A stretch of DNA of 48,802 nt, taken from Saprospiraceae bacterium. GTDB lineage: Bacteria; Bacteroidota; Bacteroidia; Chitinophagales; Saprospiraceae. The notes under the pieces were generated by a model. That model was given only the letters and a program-made list of their open reading frames with translations. It searched no databases and was not told where the DNA came from. Shown here piece by piece: positions 35,801 to 44,876 of the stretch. The stretch covers positions 1 through 48,802 of the forward strand of contig JAIYAP010000085.1 of assembly GCA_027488935.1 (NCBI GenBank), in the 5' to 3' direction. Made by a program: the position numbers and the translations under genes. Each line of letters opens with the position of its first letter. Position 1 is the stretch's first letter.

Positions 35801-36681
35801 TCATCGATACAGACTATAAACGCGATTTTATTCAATTAGCCGCTGGCAAAACCGATGCACACGGGTTGGCACTAGACAACGGAATTTGGCATTTTCATGC
35901 GGTTGAAAGCGACCAATTTTCGTTTGACCTGTTTATCGATAAAGTAAAAAAAATAAAAGTGGAAGGCGCGAAACCCATGCCAACAGGGTTGATTAAAAAA
36001 ATTCCATTTCCCTTACAAATCGACACTTTATTGTTAAACGATGCAAAAGTGCGCTATACAGAATTGAATGCGGTTTCCAAGGATACAGGATCGGTCTATT
36101 TTACCGACATTCAAGGTCATTTAAACAACATTCAATCCAAACCTGGTCCAGCGGCCGATAGCCTGAAAATTGACCTGAGCACTAAGTTTTTAGATACTTT
36201 TTCACTAAAACTAGTACTCCACGAGTCCAATACCGATACTTTAGGCGGTCTCCGCATGCAAATGCAAATGGGCCGGGGCAATCTCGAATTATTGAATTCA
36301 TTTTTGCCGCATCTTACCCCGATTTATATTAAATCTGGTATGGTTGATTCCTTGTCTATGGAATTGATTGCGAACGATTTTAAGGCGCAGGTGCATACAC
36401 AGTTTTACTACCATAATTTAAAAGCGGGGGTAGCCTTGCCCCATCCGACCAAATTTCAAAGGCGCAAAATGCGGGTGTTGAACTTTTTGGCCAACCGCTT
36501 TGGCATACACCACAACAATTCAAAACGAAGTGTGGACGTCGAATTTTCCAGACTTCGGGATAAGTCGGCAATCAGTTATTTCCTGAAAGCCGTGCTGGAA
36601 GGCGTGGCAGAAACCGTTTCGCCGCTCATTAATAAGATGTATAAGCGGCATCGTTTAAAGGGGTTGAAACTGACATCCTAA
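32854..36681 (+). CDS. AsmA-like large envelope protein
   Basis: The 1275-residue product has one N-terminal membrane segment (about 14-36; AWLWHILAFIAILLFCAHLW) and then a very long beta-rich periplasmic part with no catalytic motif, e.g. repeats of LxIDSLxFxxPEI type (LLIDSLIFNHPEIVI, LLKIDSFFLESPSVNLDYF). This is the AsmA/DUF748 pattern; such proteins are thought to form hydrophobic bridges that carry lipids between the membranes. The C-terminus has a conserved-looking basic helix (MYKRHRLKGLKLTS). It contains a 30-bp palindrome near its 5' end. It ends before a strong bidirectional terminator. Confidence 0.8.
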   Translation: MKVLERFLETVWAWLWHILAFIAILLFCAHLWFVNNSEKVLENTIRIGSNGKLNCAVKRFSINYFTNVINVDDIGIFNTDSTDEETSYKLTVHNFHLRIRSKWDLIFNSRLLIDSLIFNHPEIVITRVPKHLKTKTNRKILLVQELGKLYKTINNSLEVLNLDLFEIKEGRLLVKEAGAADKNPLQIDHIYFRVDKISINAENIRDKTRFHFSERIILKVLEQKIVLPDGESTIAFKELLIDTKEKMVRVTAPKLNLLPFKDKNSSLAFEANRVSMLGLDFNSLYVHDLLKIDSFFLESPSVNLDYFKPGKTKSAARKRIEIDTFINRLPIAINIGHIVMQQGGLTIQLHKSGKTTAFSTQNDDIAISNFHLNDPSDHGIRLTGFNYTLRHYVGFSADSTYRFDFDSLQFINNRIILYNLQVTTANKDRAKLLRNYVVPRFEIKEMDWFSFVLENHLIAKEAIMYDPELNLERNKLKEVEPDEQTKKKKSLYEVLSLFDKIIDLEQLQIINGAFNFKQANNLNAHIQNLNLNIYLNDLGKARTPEDLVHTFRDLSFDSATVHNTANLLTVSKSVLDIVKQKLAIRNLQYQSDNNNITMALKGVEIQDFLIDTNFLDLSAISWKEGAIHIDDNPKNNEKSYKGNKNAAELRINKITGKNTSLYYSDKQLKASVFLSTFSANNFYKEKGKPFQLEDLMFAGNSIRATWPQGNLRGDEFWVQDQQQSGFKNLRFVQNNKTDSLLLEIPEFQFIPDIKQMAHKEAIILDKVQIKQPQFYFTSTLAVGTQKNTTVHLPPFEFANLWIEDAKLAIKLPESTVQLESCTLQAKDFVSTYDSLLYFDALQVKLNKAHIQNTDQFQISMPGKAVLKTAYCSYHWNQQRWKIQDLSFAADSLGYLNGAHKKQTRLNLYGLDLMVPGMLLTADMETPMPWLINRSNAQMQLAQVDWRRENMHLQVHQIRFDQKEKWLHLDTFSLNPGKNRDSFFIDTDYKRDFIQLAAGKTDAHGLALDNGIWHFHAVESDQFSFDLFIDKVKKIKVEGAKPMPTGLIKKIPFPLQIDTLLLNDAKVRYTELNAVSKDTGSVYFTDIQGHLNNIQSKPGPAADSLKIDLSTKFLDTFSLKLVLHESNTDTLGGLRMQMQMGRGNLELLNSFLPHLTPIYIKSGMVDSLSMELIANDFKAQVHTQFYYHNLKAGVALPHPTKFQRRKMRVLNFLANRFGIHHNNSKRSVDVEFSRLRDKSAISYFLKAVLEGVAETVSPLINKMYKRHRLKGLKLTS
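33049..33078. repeat. 30-bp palindrome inside the AsmA-like gene
   Basis: Arms ACCAATGTCATCAA and TTGATGACATTGGT are perfect inverted copies around a 2-nt centre. It codes for residues near TNVINVDDIG and is far longer than expected by chance within a gene. Confidence 0.9.
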
Positions 36682-36711
36682 ACCTTGAGGTGACCTTTTA
36701 AAATAAAAAAA

Positions 36712-36746
36712 GGGCTGTCTCAAAGCGTATTGCTTCAAGACAGCCC
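36712..36746. terminator. Bidirectional terminator between convergent genes
   Basis: GGGCTGTCT (36712-36720) pairs with AGACAGCCC (36738-36746), extendable to about 15 bp with two mismatches. An A-rich run precedes it (T-rich for the minus strand gene), and CTATAAAAA follows. It serves the AsmA-like gene and the lipoprotein gene. Confidence 0.8.
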
Positions 36747-36768
36747 CTATAAAAATGGCAATTAACCC

Positions 36769-37494
36769 TTATTTCAACTTCAATTTAGTCGCAACCGTAA
36801 CTTTTTTGGCAGCTTGTTCTTCATTGAAAGGTTTCAATTCGATCGTGTAAGTTTGCTCACCATCGCTCAGCACACCCAGTTCGTTGCTGTTTTTCTTGAT
36901 TTTTTGATCGGTAAAATGATACACCTGCTTGTAGCTCATGTCGGCAAAAAACGTTTTCATCATATCCATGTTTTCTGCTTCTTCGCCACTGTTTTCGGCC
37001 AATGATTTTTTCATTTGCGCGCCAATGTCGCCATCGCCCGTGCGTTCAAAGTTTTTGCCGTCAAACTTGTAGATTTCATCGGTTTTGCTCTCAAATTTGT
37101 CTTTATTGATAATTTTTAAAGCGCGGTTGAGGGCCGTTACATCGGCAAAATCAAAACTGTACCCAAATTTGAAGGACGCGGTGTCGTTCACTTCAACCAC
37201 ATTACTGATGCCTTGCACCCCTTTGATGGTGGCAGCAACACTGCTCAATTGTTCGCCCATTTGCGACATGGAGTTATCCGGAACATCTGCACCGGCAGCA
37301 GCAGCCGTACTGTCGCCGCCCATGCCTTTCATCATTTCCATCATTCCTTTAATTTCACTCATATCGAGCGTCATTTTATACGTACCGCTGCCATTTTTAT
37401 GGAAGGTTACATCTTCAATAATGTGCAGACAGCCGCTCATTGTAAGTGCGCCAACCGCTAAAAAAACCAGTAAAAGGCTTTTGAATTGTTTCAT
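36769..37494 (-). CDS. Lipoprotein of unknown function
   Basis: The 241-residue product has a lipoprotein signal (MKQFKSLLLVFLAVGALTMSGC, lipobox TMSGC with Cys22 quoted here in parts: MKQFKSLLLVFL and LTMSGC), a beta-rich start (HIIEDVTFHKNGSGTYKMTL), and a Met-rich segment (MMEMMKGMGG). No family recognised with certainty. It follows the Asp-box protein gene by 24 bp in the same direction, which suggests co-transcription. Confidence 0.75.
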   Translation of the reverse strand: MKQFKSLLLVFLAVGALTMSGCLHIIEDVTFHKNGSGTYKMTLDMSEIKGMMEMMKGMGGDSTAAAAGADVPDNSMSQMGEQLSSVAATIKGVQGISNVVEVNDTASFKFGYSFDFADVTALNRALKIINKDKFESKTDEIYKFDGKNFERTGDGDIGAQMKKSLAENSGEEAENMDMMKTFFADMSYKQVYHFTDQKIKKNSNELGVLSDGEQTYTIELKPFNEEQAAKKVTVATKLKLK

Positions 37495-37518
37495 GGATTG
37501 TGTGTTGTGTGTTGGAAA

Positions 37519-40419
37519 TTACTCTATTGTAAAAGTTTGTACCGCTGTTTCTTTGGTTCCGGTACCGTCCCGTATCAATTCGACCGTATAAACGCCTTTT
37601 TGCAAATAATATTTGCCATCGTCGGCTTTCTTTAACGTAGATGCTTTTTTATCATCCTGGGCGTTTTCCTTAAGCCACTTTTGATACGGCTTCAGGGCCG
37701 ATTCTTGTAAGGTCAGGTCAAAGGTAAAGGTGTTGAAGCCTTTTTTGCTATTTAAGGTACCCGAATTTAAAACCAAACCCGCTTTTGTGCGCACTTCCCA
37801 ACGCACATTTCCCCCTGTAGCAGCATGATAATAGATGGGGTATCTTTCCGGTTTTTGTTCCTCCCAAGGGGAAATTCGACCCCAACCGCGGCTAAAGGTC
37901 ACGTTTTCCAAATTAAAAAGCCATAAAGGAGCCGCCAATATTTCTGGTGTCAATGCCTGCAAGGCCGCAACGTTCATTTTGTACATGGATCGTCCATGCG
38001 TTCCTATGACCAATTCCTTTGCTTTAGCCTGCACCACTAAATCATGCACGGGCGTATGCGGAAACTGCCCACCTACCATTTGAAATGTTTTTCCCCGGTC
38101 GATCGAGATATACAAACCATGATCGGTTCCGACATACAATAAATCCGGATTTTCAGGATCCTCGCGTACCACATTGATCGGCTCGGCGGGCAAATCCAGG
38201 CCTAAACGCACCCAATTTTGGCCATAATCGTCGGAACAATACAAATAAGCGGTAAAATCGTCCCAGCGGTAACCATTCAGGCTCACGTACACACGGGCTT
38301 GCGCATGCGCGGATGCCTGCACGCGCGAAACCCACAAATCGGAGGGCAATTGCGCACTGATGTTGTTCCAGGTGTTGCCCCCATCGCGGCTTAGATACAC
38401 CAAACCATCGTCGGAACCGGTGTACAAAAGGCCAAACTTCAGCGCACTTTCGTGGATGCTCGTCAAGGTACCATAGGGCACATTGCCTTTTTTGCCGCCT
38501 TTGGTCAGGTCGCTCGAAATGGCTTCCCAATGATCGCCCTGATCAAAAGACCGGTACAGGCGGTTGGCGCCCAGGTAGAGGACGTCCTGGTTGTGCTTGC
38601 TCAAGTGAATCGGCGTCTGCCAATTGAACCGCAACGGCCGCTCGCCCAGGTCGTGTTTTGGACTGATAAATTTTTGCCGCCCGGTAGTTTTATTGATTCT
38701 AAAGTAGTTGCCAAATTGAAATCCGGTATAAACCGTGTTATTGTCGCGGGTATCCACGGCAACTTGCATGCCATCACCTCCGAGCAAAAACTTGTACGGA
38801 TATTGCCCGCTTTGGTGCCATTCTGTGGAGGCGACATAATCAGATGGACCAGCCCATACCCCGTTGTCTTGCGCACCGCCATAAACATTATAAGATGTAG
38901 CATCATCCACGGTAATCGCATAAAACTGACCGACCGGCGGGTTGTTGCATTTTGCCCAGGATTTGCCATTGTCCCAACTCAGGTTGAGTCCGCCATCATT
39001 GCCATTAATCAAATGGCCTGGCCGCGCGGGATTGATCCACAAGGCATGGTGGTCGGCATGTACATTATCGCCTTGGATATTTTTCCAGGTTTTCCCACCA
39101 TCTGCGCTGCGAATAATATTGTAGCCTAAAAGATACACTTGATCCGGATCATTTACGGCGCAACGAATATTGGAAAAATAATAGCCATAGGAAAAATTGA
39201 TATTTTTGAGGGGCTCAGTATGGGTTTTACTCCAGTTTTGGCCACCGTCTTCACTTCGATACACTTCTGCGCCCGGGTAATCCGTATTGAACAGGTTGGT
39301 ATTGGCATCTTCCAGGTATTCTATTAAGGTGATTGGGGTAATTTTACCCTTTTCCACCATGTTTTTGATTTTTTTTGCATTATACTGCGCTGGGAATTGG
39401 TTGCTTTTTAAAAAATCGGCCAATTTTTCGTCTGGCAATTTTATAAAATCGGCCACCGAAATAGTGCGTAATTGGTCGTTCGTCAGTCCCTTTTCTTCCT
39501 CATCGATTTTGGGTTCATTGGGGGTTTGATTATCAATACTGGCATACAGGATGGTTTTCCCGTTTTTGATCCCGGCCGTCAAGCCGATACGCCCCGCAAA
39601 GGCCCCATCTGGAAAGCCATGCCCTTTACTGCTTATTTTTTGCCAGTTTTGGCCACTATCCGTACTTTTCCAGATACCTGAGCCAGCGCCAGCGCCATTG
39701 AAATTCCAGGCGCTGCGGCTGCGTTCCCAAGTGGCTGCGTACAAAGTCGCAGGTTCTGCCGGATCCAGACAAAGGTCAATTGCACCTGTTTGTTGATCGA
39801 CAAACAGCGTGCGTTCCCAGGTCAGGCCGCCATCTGTGGTTTTATACACCCCTCGATCGGGATTCGGGGAGTATAAATGGCCTAAAACAGCCACCCAGAT
39901 GATATTTGGATCGGTTGGATGTAAAATAATACGGCCAATATGGTGGCTTTCCGACAGGCCGCGGTGTTCCCAGGTTTTACCGCCATCGGAACTGCGGTAT
40001 ATGCCCGTACCTGCATAGGAAGAACGGCTGCTATTGGCTTCGCCGGTCCCCACCCAAAGGATATTATTTTTCCAATCGACGGCAATATCACCGATGGTCA
40101 TACTGGCCTGATTTTCAAAAACAGGCGTAAAATGCGTGCCATTACTTTCGGTAAACCACAAACCACCCGACGCATACGCTGCATAAAAATGGGTGGGATC
40201 ATTTGGGTTAACATCTACATCGGTAATTCGGCAGGAAAACACGGTTGGACCAATGCTTTTGGGTTCCAGATCAGGAAACAGCGTTTGTTCAGCCATCATT
40301 TTGCGCTTTTCATAACCGGTCATCCGCATATCAGACGAGGTTGACACCGTTTGGGCTGTGGCATGTATACCACAAAAAAACGCGACAAAAAGGAAGAGGG
40401 GGAATCGCAAAAACAACAT
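37519..40419 (-). CDS. Secreted Asp-box (BNR/VPS10-like) repeat protein
   Basis: The 966-residue secreted product has about ten Asp-box motifs (S/TxDxGxTW): SSDGGKTWEH, TTDGGLTWER, STDSGQNWQK, SEDGGQNWSK, SADGGKTWKN, SWDNGKSWAK, SFDQGDHWEA, SRDGGNTWNN, SDDYGQNWVR and SIDRGKTFQM. This builds one or two seven-bladed propellers of the sortilin/exo-sialidase type. The start is set at ATG 40419, before the signal peptide (LFLRFPLFLFVAFFCGIHATAQ split: LFLRFPLFLFVAF and CGIHATAQ). No sialidase Arg triad or T9SS tail was seen, so it is probably a binding protein or a peptidase-associated propeller. Upstream, the NUDIX hydrolase gene ends 34 bp before it. Confidence 0.88.
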   Translation of the reverse strand: MLFLRFPLFLFVAFFCGIHATAQTVSTSSDMRMTGYEKRKMMAEQTLFPDLEPKSIGPTVFSCRITDVDVNPNDPTHFYAAYASGGLWFTESNGTHFTPVFENQASMTIGDIAVDWKNNILWVGTGEANSSRSSYAGTGIYRSSDGGKTWEHRGLSESHHIGRIILHPTDPNIIWVAVLGHLYSPNPDRGVYKTTDGGLTWERTLFVDQQTGAIDLCLDPAEPATLYAATWERSRSAWNFNGAGAGSGIWKSTDSGQNWQKISSKGHGFPDGAFAGRIGLTAGIKNGKTILYASIDNQTPNEPKIDEEEKGLTNDQLRTISVADFIKLPDEKLADFLKSNQFPAQYNAKKIKNMVEKGKITPITLIEYLEDANTNLFNTDYPGAEVYRSEDGGQNWSKTHTEPLKNINFSYGYYFSNIRCAVNDPDQVYLLGYNIIRSADGGKTWKNIQGDNVHADHHALWINPARPGHLINGNDGGLNLSWDNGKSWAKCNNPPVGQFYAITVDDATSYNVYGGAQDNGVWAGPSDYVASTEWHQSGQYPYKFLLGGDGMQVAVDTRDNNTVYTGFQFGNYFRINKTTGRQKFISPKHDLGERPLRFNWQTPIHLSKHNQDVLYLGANRLYRSFDQGDHWEAISSDLTKGGKKGNVPYGTLTSIHESALKFGLLYTGSDDGLVYLSRDGGNTWNNISAQLPSDLWVSRVQASAHAQARVYVSLNGYRWDDFTAYLYCSDDYGQNWVRLGLDLPAEPINVVREDPENPDLLYVGTDHGLYISIDRGKTFQMVGGQFPHTPVHDLVVQAKAKELVIGTHGRSMYKMNVAALQALTPEILAAPLWLFNLENVTFSRGWGRISPWEEQKPERYPIYYHAATGGNVRWEVRTKAGLVLNSGTLNSKKGFNTFTFDLTLQESALKPYQKWLKENAQDDKKASTLKKADDGKYYLQKGVYTVELIRDGTGTKETAVQTFTIE

Positions 40420-40453
40420 AGAAAATATTTTTGCGGCAAGGTACAATCAAATT

Positions 40454-41086
40454 TTATTTTAACCCTACTTCAATGACCTCCCGAATATTTCCATACACGA
40501 CCGGATTGGTATCGAGCCAACTGCGTGGATTTACCCATAAAATCTGCTCAATATCTTCCTCGGTTTGAGGGGTCACCTCGGTATCGGTGGTGGTCATGCG
40601 ATACCACCAGGTCGTTTTTAAAATTTGTTTGTCTTTGAGCGGGTACGTATGGTAGGTATGGCACAAAAAGTCACCCAGTTGAATGTTGACCAGGCCTGTT
40701 TCTTCCTGAACTTCGCGAACGGCGGCCTGCTCTGGTGTTTCGCCTGGGTCAATTTTGCCTTTGGGCATATCCCAGGAGTCTCGGCGGTAAAAAACAAGCA
40801 AATTATTTTCCGGATTGGTGACGTATCCACCGGCAGCTTCCAGCACTTTAAAACAAGATTGAAAATCCTTCCAAAGACCTTCAACATCCTCCGTATACAG
40901 GACCACGGCATTGGTTTGCACCTTGTTGAGCAAATCAATGTAATTTAAAATCATCTTTTTTTTGCCCGTAAACAGTGTAATGAAGGTGTTTTTGTCCGCT
41001 TCATAGGGTAATTTGGCTGCTTCATCAGGACTTGTGATAAAAAGGGGTGAACCGTTTATATAGATTTTATACTTTTGCCCTTCCAT
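40454..41086 (-). CDS. NUDIX hydrolase
   Basis: The 210-residue enzyme hydrolyses a nucleoside-diphosphate-linked substrate. Its NUDIX box is intact: GKIDPGETPEQAA followed by VREVQEETGL, with all Glu ligands for Mg. The N-terminal 75 residues precede the NUDIX domain and have no recognised motif. ATG 41086 is chosen because the longer frame extends across the pyrE promoter. Divergent from pyrE with 78 bp between the start codons. Substrate unknown. Confidence 0.9.
   Translation of the reverse strand: MEGQKYKIYINGSPLFITSPDEAAKLPYEADKNTFITLFTGKKKMILNYIDLLNKVQTNAVVLYTEDVEGLWKDFQSCFKVLEAAGGYVTNPENNLLVFYRRDSWDMPKGKIDPGETPEQAAVREVQEETGLVNIQLGDFLCHTYHTYPLKDKQILKTTWWYRMTTTDTEVTPQTEEDIEQILWVNPRSWLDTNPVVYGNIREVIEVGLK
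41070..41077 (+). promoter_or_regulatory. -7 box for pyrE
   Basis: TACTTTTG followed by C, a perfect match, 87 bp upstream of the pyrE start. It lies inside the first codons of the divergent NUDIX gene, so the two transcripts would overlap in antisense. Confidence 0.35.
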
Positions 41087-41164
41087 GGAGAAAATGTTTT
41101 TGGCAAAATTAAGCGGTTCCCTTATACTTATGCCAATTTTCTTCACGGAGTTCATTCTGACTCA

Positions 41165-41818
41165 ATGCCCATCACCAATTCCATGCATTACGCTTCCGAA
41201 GTAGCCCGGCATTTATTAGCCATTAAAGCGGTCAAACTCAGCCCCAAGGCACCCTTTACTTGGGCCTCCGGTTTGCTTTCCCCTATTTATTGCGACAATC
41301 GTGTTGCCCTCTCCTACCCTGCTGTCCGCAATTTTTTAGTAGATTGTTTGGTGGAACAAGCAGCAACATTTGGCGATTTTAACGTGGTGGCGGGTGTAGC
41401 AACTGCGGGCATTCCGCACGGTGCATTGTTGGCCGATCGCCTGGGAAAACCTTTTGTGTACGTGCGCTCAGGTGCGAAGGAGCATGGCCGAAAAAATTTG
41501 ATTGAAGGTGAACTTCCAGTGGCTTCCAGGGTTCTAGTCGTGGAAGACCTGATTAGTACAGGGGGCAGTGTACTAAAAGCCATAGATGCCTTACAAGATG
41601 AAAAAGCAGAAATCGCCGGTGTGTTGGCCATTTTTCAATATGGATTTGCGAAGGCCGATGAAGCATTTGCAGCACGTAATATCATTTTTAAAACCCTCAC
41701 ACATTACGATATTTTAGTTGAAGAGGCTGTCAAGTCAGGTTATATTGCAACTGAAGATCAGGAAACGCTAAAGCAATGGCGGCAAAACCCCGATGGTTGG
41801 GGTGCCTTATATGCATAA
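41165..41818 (+). CDS. pyrE: Orotate phosphoribosyltransferase
   Basis: The 217-residue enzyme makes orotidine 5'-phosphate from orotate and PRPP in pyrimidine synthesis. The PRPP loop VLVVEDLISTGGSV is clear, and the N-terminal FTWASGLLSPIYCDNR and the flexible-loop YVRSGAKEHGRKNLIEG are characteristic. Length is normal for PyrE (about 210). ATG 41165 is used; ATG 41183 is a possible alternative. The M42 peptidase gene follows in the same direction after 63 bp. Confidence 0.97.
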   Translation: MPITNSMHYASEVARHLLAIKAVKLSPKAPFTWASGLLSPIYCDNRVALSYPAVRNFLVDCLVEQAATFGDFNVVAGVATAGIPHGALLADRLGKPFVYVRSGAKEHGRKNLIEGELPVASRVLVVEDLISTGGSVLKAIDALQDEKAEIAGVLAIFQYGFAKADEAFAARNIIFKTLTHYDILVEEAVKSGYIATEDQETLKQWRQNPDGWGALYA

Positions 41819-41881
41819 ACACTATCTTTTTCCAAACAGACTTTTGATAAGCCCAACTCCAAACGCAAAATATTTAATCAC

Positions 41882-42967
41882 ATGCAATTAATTACTCCAG
41901 CATCGGAATCCTTTCTTCGGCAGTATTTGAATAATGCTAGCCCTACCGGCTTTGAGTCATCCGGACAACAACTTTGGCTTGATTATATTCGTCCTTATGT
42001 GGATGAATGGCAAGTTGATCCCTATGGCACTGCTTATGGTATCATCAACCCAGGCAAAGATTTTAAAGTGGTCATTGAAGGCCATGCAGATGAAATCTCC
42101 TGGTTTGTCAATTATATCACCGACGATGGGTTTATTCATGTAATTCGCAACGGCGGAAGCGATCATATTATCGCGCCTTCTATGCGTGTGTGGGTACACC
42201 TGCGCAAAGGCGGAAAGGTTCCGGGGGTATTTGGTTGGCCTGCGATTCATACCCGCACGGACAAAGACGCAAATTTGGCGCCTTCGTTAGAGAATATTAC
42301 CATTGATATTGGTGCCAAAGACCGCGAAGAAGTGCTCAATATGGGTATCCACGTAGGTTGTGTAGTCACCTTTCAAGATGAATTTACCATCTTGAATGAT
42401 CGTTACTACACCGGACGCGCCTTGGATAACCGCATGGGTGGTTTTTGTATTGCAGAGGTGGCAAGGTTGTTGAAGGAAAATAAAATTGAATTGCCTTATT
42501 CCTTGTATGTAGTCAATTCCGTGCAAGAAGAAGTGGGTTTACGCGGTGCAGAGATGGTGGCTTATCGGATTCATCCCGATGTAGCAATTGTAACGGATGT
42601 GACGCATGACACGCATACGCCCATGATCAATATGAAAAAACACGGCGATGTGCGTTCGGGCCAGGGTCCATCGGTAACGTATGCACCCGCGGTACACAAT
42701 AAATTGCTGGATTTGATCATTGGTACTGCTGAAAGTAAGGAAATTCCATTCCAACGGGAGGCATCTTCCCGCACAACTGGCACAGACACTGATGCTTTCG
42801 CCTATTCCCGAGGAGGTGTACCATCTGCTTTGATTTCTTTGCCTTTGCGGTATATGCACACGACGGTAGAAATGGCCCACAAAGACGATGTAAACAACCT
42901 GATTCGTTTGATTTACGAATCTTTGCAACAAATTGAATACCAACACAATTTAAATTATATAAAATAA
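41882..42967 (+). CDS. M42 family metallopeptidase
   Basis: The 361-residue cytoplasmic aminopeptidase or deblocking enzyme of the M42 family. Metal ligand motifs visible are GHADE (His68, Asp70), RALDNR, VQEEVGLRGA (catalytic and ligand Glu), DVTHDTH, and YMHTTVE with the C-terminal His. It has the usual two-domain length (about 350). It lacks a signal peptide. No partner is apparent; part of a same-strand run with the NlpC and PrmC genes downstream (24-bp gap to the first). Confidence 0.93.
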   Translation: MQLITPASESFLRQYLNNASPTGFESSGQQLWLDYIRPYVDEWQVDPYGTAYGIINPGKDFKVVIEGHADEISWFVNYITDDGFIHVIRNGGSDHIIAPSMRVWVHLRKGGKVPGVFGWPAIHTRTDKDANLAPSLENITIDIGAKDREEVLNMGIHVGCVVTFQDEFTILNDRYYTGRALDNRMGGFCIAEVARLLKENKIELPYSLYVVNSVQEEVGLRGAEMVAYRIHPDVAIVTDVTHDTHTPMINMKKHGDVRSGQGPSVTYAPAVHNKLLDLIIGTAESKEIPFQREASSRTTGTDTDAFAYSRGGVPSALISLPLRYMHTTVEMAHKDDVNNLIRLIYESLQQIEYQHNLNYIK

Positions 42968-42991
42968 AATTCATCCTATTTTCCATCAAAT

Positions 42992-43843
42992 ATGGAATAT
43001 GCCGCCTGTCAAGTAAGTATTGCGCCGGTGCGCGCCATGCCTTCCGACAAAAGCGAAATGGTTTCTCAGTTGCTATTTGGAGAAACCATTGAAGTGATGG
43101 AACGCAAAGACAACTGGGTACACATCGTGTGTGCCTGGGATGGTTATATGGGCTGGATCGATGGCAAACAACTCAAGCGCATTACACCGAGTGAATATGA
43201 TGATTACACCGATGAGCAAACGCTCAATCTTTCGCTCGTGGAAGGTTTGATGGCGGCCGATCATTTCATTCCCCTTACCCTCGGCGCGGTATTGCCCAAA
43301 TATGATGGTTTGCGCTGTCAGTTGGGTGATCAATCGTTTCAATTTTCAGGCCAGGTTGTTACGCCTAAAAAAGCGCCGTTGACTACCGATTGGCTCGTTA
43401 AGGTAGCCCGTCGGTATTTGCATGCACCGTATTTATGGGGCGGACGATCACCCTTTGGGATTGATTGTTCGGGTTTGACGCAAATGGTGTACAAATTGGC
43501 GGGCATCCGTTTGTTGCGCGATGCTTCGCAACAAGTAACCCAAGGCCGCACCATTGACTTTCTGGAGCAGTGCGAATCGGGTGATTTGGCTTTTTTTGAT
43601 ACCGGAAAAGGCCAAATTGGGCATGTGGGCATTATTTTACCCGATTGTCACGTGATCCATGCATCCGGGAAAGTACGCATTGACAAATTAGATCATTTTG
43701 GTATTTTTAATAAAGAACAAAACAAGTACACCCACCAACTGCGCATCGTAAAACGCATGCTTGCCGATCCGATCGAACCGGCATCGCCCACGACGACAGA
43801 ACAGGATACGGTGTTGGCCAATCAAACCGCTTTGTTCGGTTAA
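42992..43843 (+). CDS. NlpC/P60 (C40) cysteine peptidase with SH3-like domain
   Basis: The 283-residue product has an N-terminal SH3-like part (about 1-70; LLFGETIEVMERKDNWVHI, with CAWDGYMGWIDGKQL) and an NlpC/P60 domain (about 140-240) with the Cys159 in GIDCSGLTQ, His211 in QIGHVGII and His223 in CHVIHASG. It cleaves D-glutamyl-diaminopimelate bonds in peptidoglycan stem peptides. No signal peptide is present, so it may act on recycled muropeptides in the cytoplasm. The next gene starts 1 bp after its stop codon, so the genes are translationally linked. Confidence 0.93.
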   Translation: MEYAACQVSIAPVRAMPSDKSEMVSQLLFGETIEVMERKDNWVHIVCAWDGYMGWIDGKQLKRITPSEYDDYTDEQTLNLSLVEGLMAADHFIPLTLGAVLPKYDGLRCQLGDQSFQFSGQVVTPKKAPLTTDWLVKVARRYLHAPYLWGGRSPFGIDCSGLTQMVYKLAGIRLLRDASQQVTQGRTIDFLEQCESGDLAFFDTGKGQIGHVGIILPDCHVIHASGKVRIDKLDHFGIFNKEQNKYTHQLRIVKRMLADPIEPASPTTTEQDTVLANQTALFG

Positions 43844-43844
43844 T

Positions 43845-44702
43845 ATGCAAGCCCTCCACGCACAGCAACTCATTATTGACCAGATTACACCTTTATATGG
43901 TGCAGGCGAGGCGCGTGCAATGGCCAGAATTATACTGGAGGACGCATTTCAAATTCGGCCAGGTGGATTGGCCAATACAACCTTAGATGCTGCACAAATA
44001 GTACATTTACAAGATATTATACATCGAATATTGGCAGGTGAGCCCGTTCAGTATGTACTGGAGGTAGCACAATTTTATGGCTTAAACTTTGAAGTATCAC
44101 CCGCCGTATTGATTCCTCGCCAGGAAACCGAAGAATTGGTCGCCTGGGTTTTAGCATTTATCAAATTAAAAAAAATGGTTGCGCCAACGGTCCTGGACAT
44201 CGGGTTAGGCAGTGGTTGCATTGGCATTACGTTGAAATCCAAACGCAGTGATATTCAATTATGGGGCCTGGAAAAAAGTCCGGAAGCCTTGATAATTGCC
44301 CAGCGCAACGCCGAACGGTTATTGGGAAAAGACCAATATCAGTTTTTAGAGCAGGATGTACTCGATCCAACCAAATGGCCACAACTTCCTGATTTTGATA
44401 TCATTGTAAGCAATCCGCCCTATATTCCGCACCATGAGTTGGCACACGTTTCCGAGGAGGTACATCGTTTTGAACCGGCCATGGCTTTATTTGTAGAAAA
44501 TGAGGATCCTTTGATTTTTTACCGGGAAATTTCGGCACTAGCCTGGGAAAAATTGAAATCGGGTGGTTCCTTGTTTTTTGAATGCAATACTTTTAGTGCA
44601 AACGCGGTACTCGATTTGGTTGCGAAAACCGGCTTCCTCCAAACTGAACTCCGAAAAGATCTCGCAAGAGTCGATCGCATGGTGGTGGGCATAAAACCTT
44701 AA
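43845..44702 (+). CDS. prmC: Release factor glutamine methyltransferase
   Basis: The 285-residue enzyme methylates the GGQ glutamine of peptide chain release factors. The SAM-binding region VLDIGLGSGCIGITL and the catalytic NPPY at Asn190-Tyr193 (in VSNPPYIPHHEL) are both present, with the usual N-terminal helical domain (about 1-80). ATG 43845 follows the preceding stop by 1 bp; a longer frame overlapping the peptidase gene is not supported. Confidence 0.95.
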   Translation: MQALHAQQLIIDQITPLYGAGEARAMARIILEDAFQIRPGGLANTTLDAAQIVHLQDIIHRILAGEPVQYVLEVAQFYGLNFEVSPAVLIPRQETEELVAWVLAFIKLKKMVAPTVLDIGLGSGCIGITLKSKRSDIQLWGLEKSPEALIIAQRNAERLLGKDQYQFLEQDVLDPTKWPQLPDFDIIVSNPPYIPHHELAHVSEEVHRFEPAMALFVENEDPLIFYREISALAWEKLKSGGSLFFECNTFSANAVLDLVAKTGFLQTELRKDLARVDRMVVGIKP

Positions 44703-44753
44703 TTTTTTATCTATCCATCCTTCAAATCCATTTAAATGGTGGTATTGTTTTAC

Positions 44754-44761
44754 TACATTTG
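44754..44761 (+). promoter_or_regulatory. -7 box of the fabH gene
   Basis: TACATTTG, perfect match, 115 bp upstream of the start codon; no -33 seen at the proper distance. The remaining 44703-44876 gap includes GGAGG ahead of the start, unusual for this phylum. Confidence 0.45.
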
Positions 44762-44876
44762 TTCCCGCACTAACTAGAACCAGCCATACGAACCTATCTA
44801 TGTGGCATACGTACACCACAGCGTTTTGTCCATCACCTGCTTTCCGTTGTAACCGGAGGTAAAAACAACTTGTCTG

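Noticed and set aside
38452-39129. 225-residue plus-strand frame opposite the Asp-box protein
   Set aside because: Lies wholly inside a gene with ten conserved Asp-box motifs; no domain pattern of its own.
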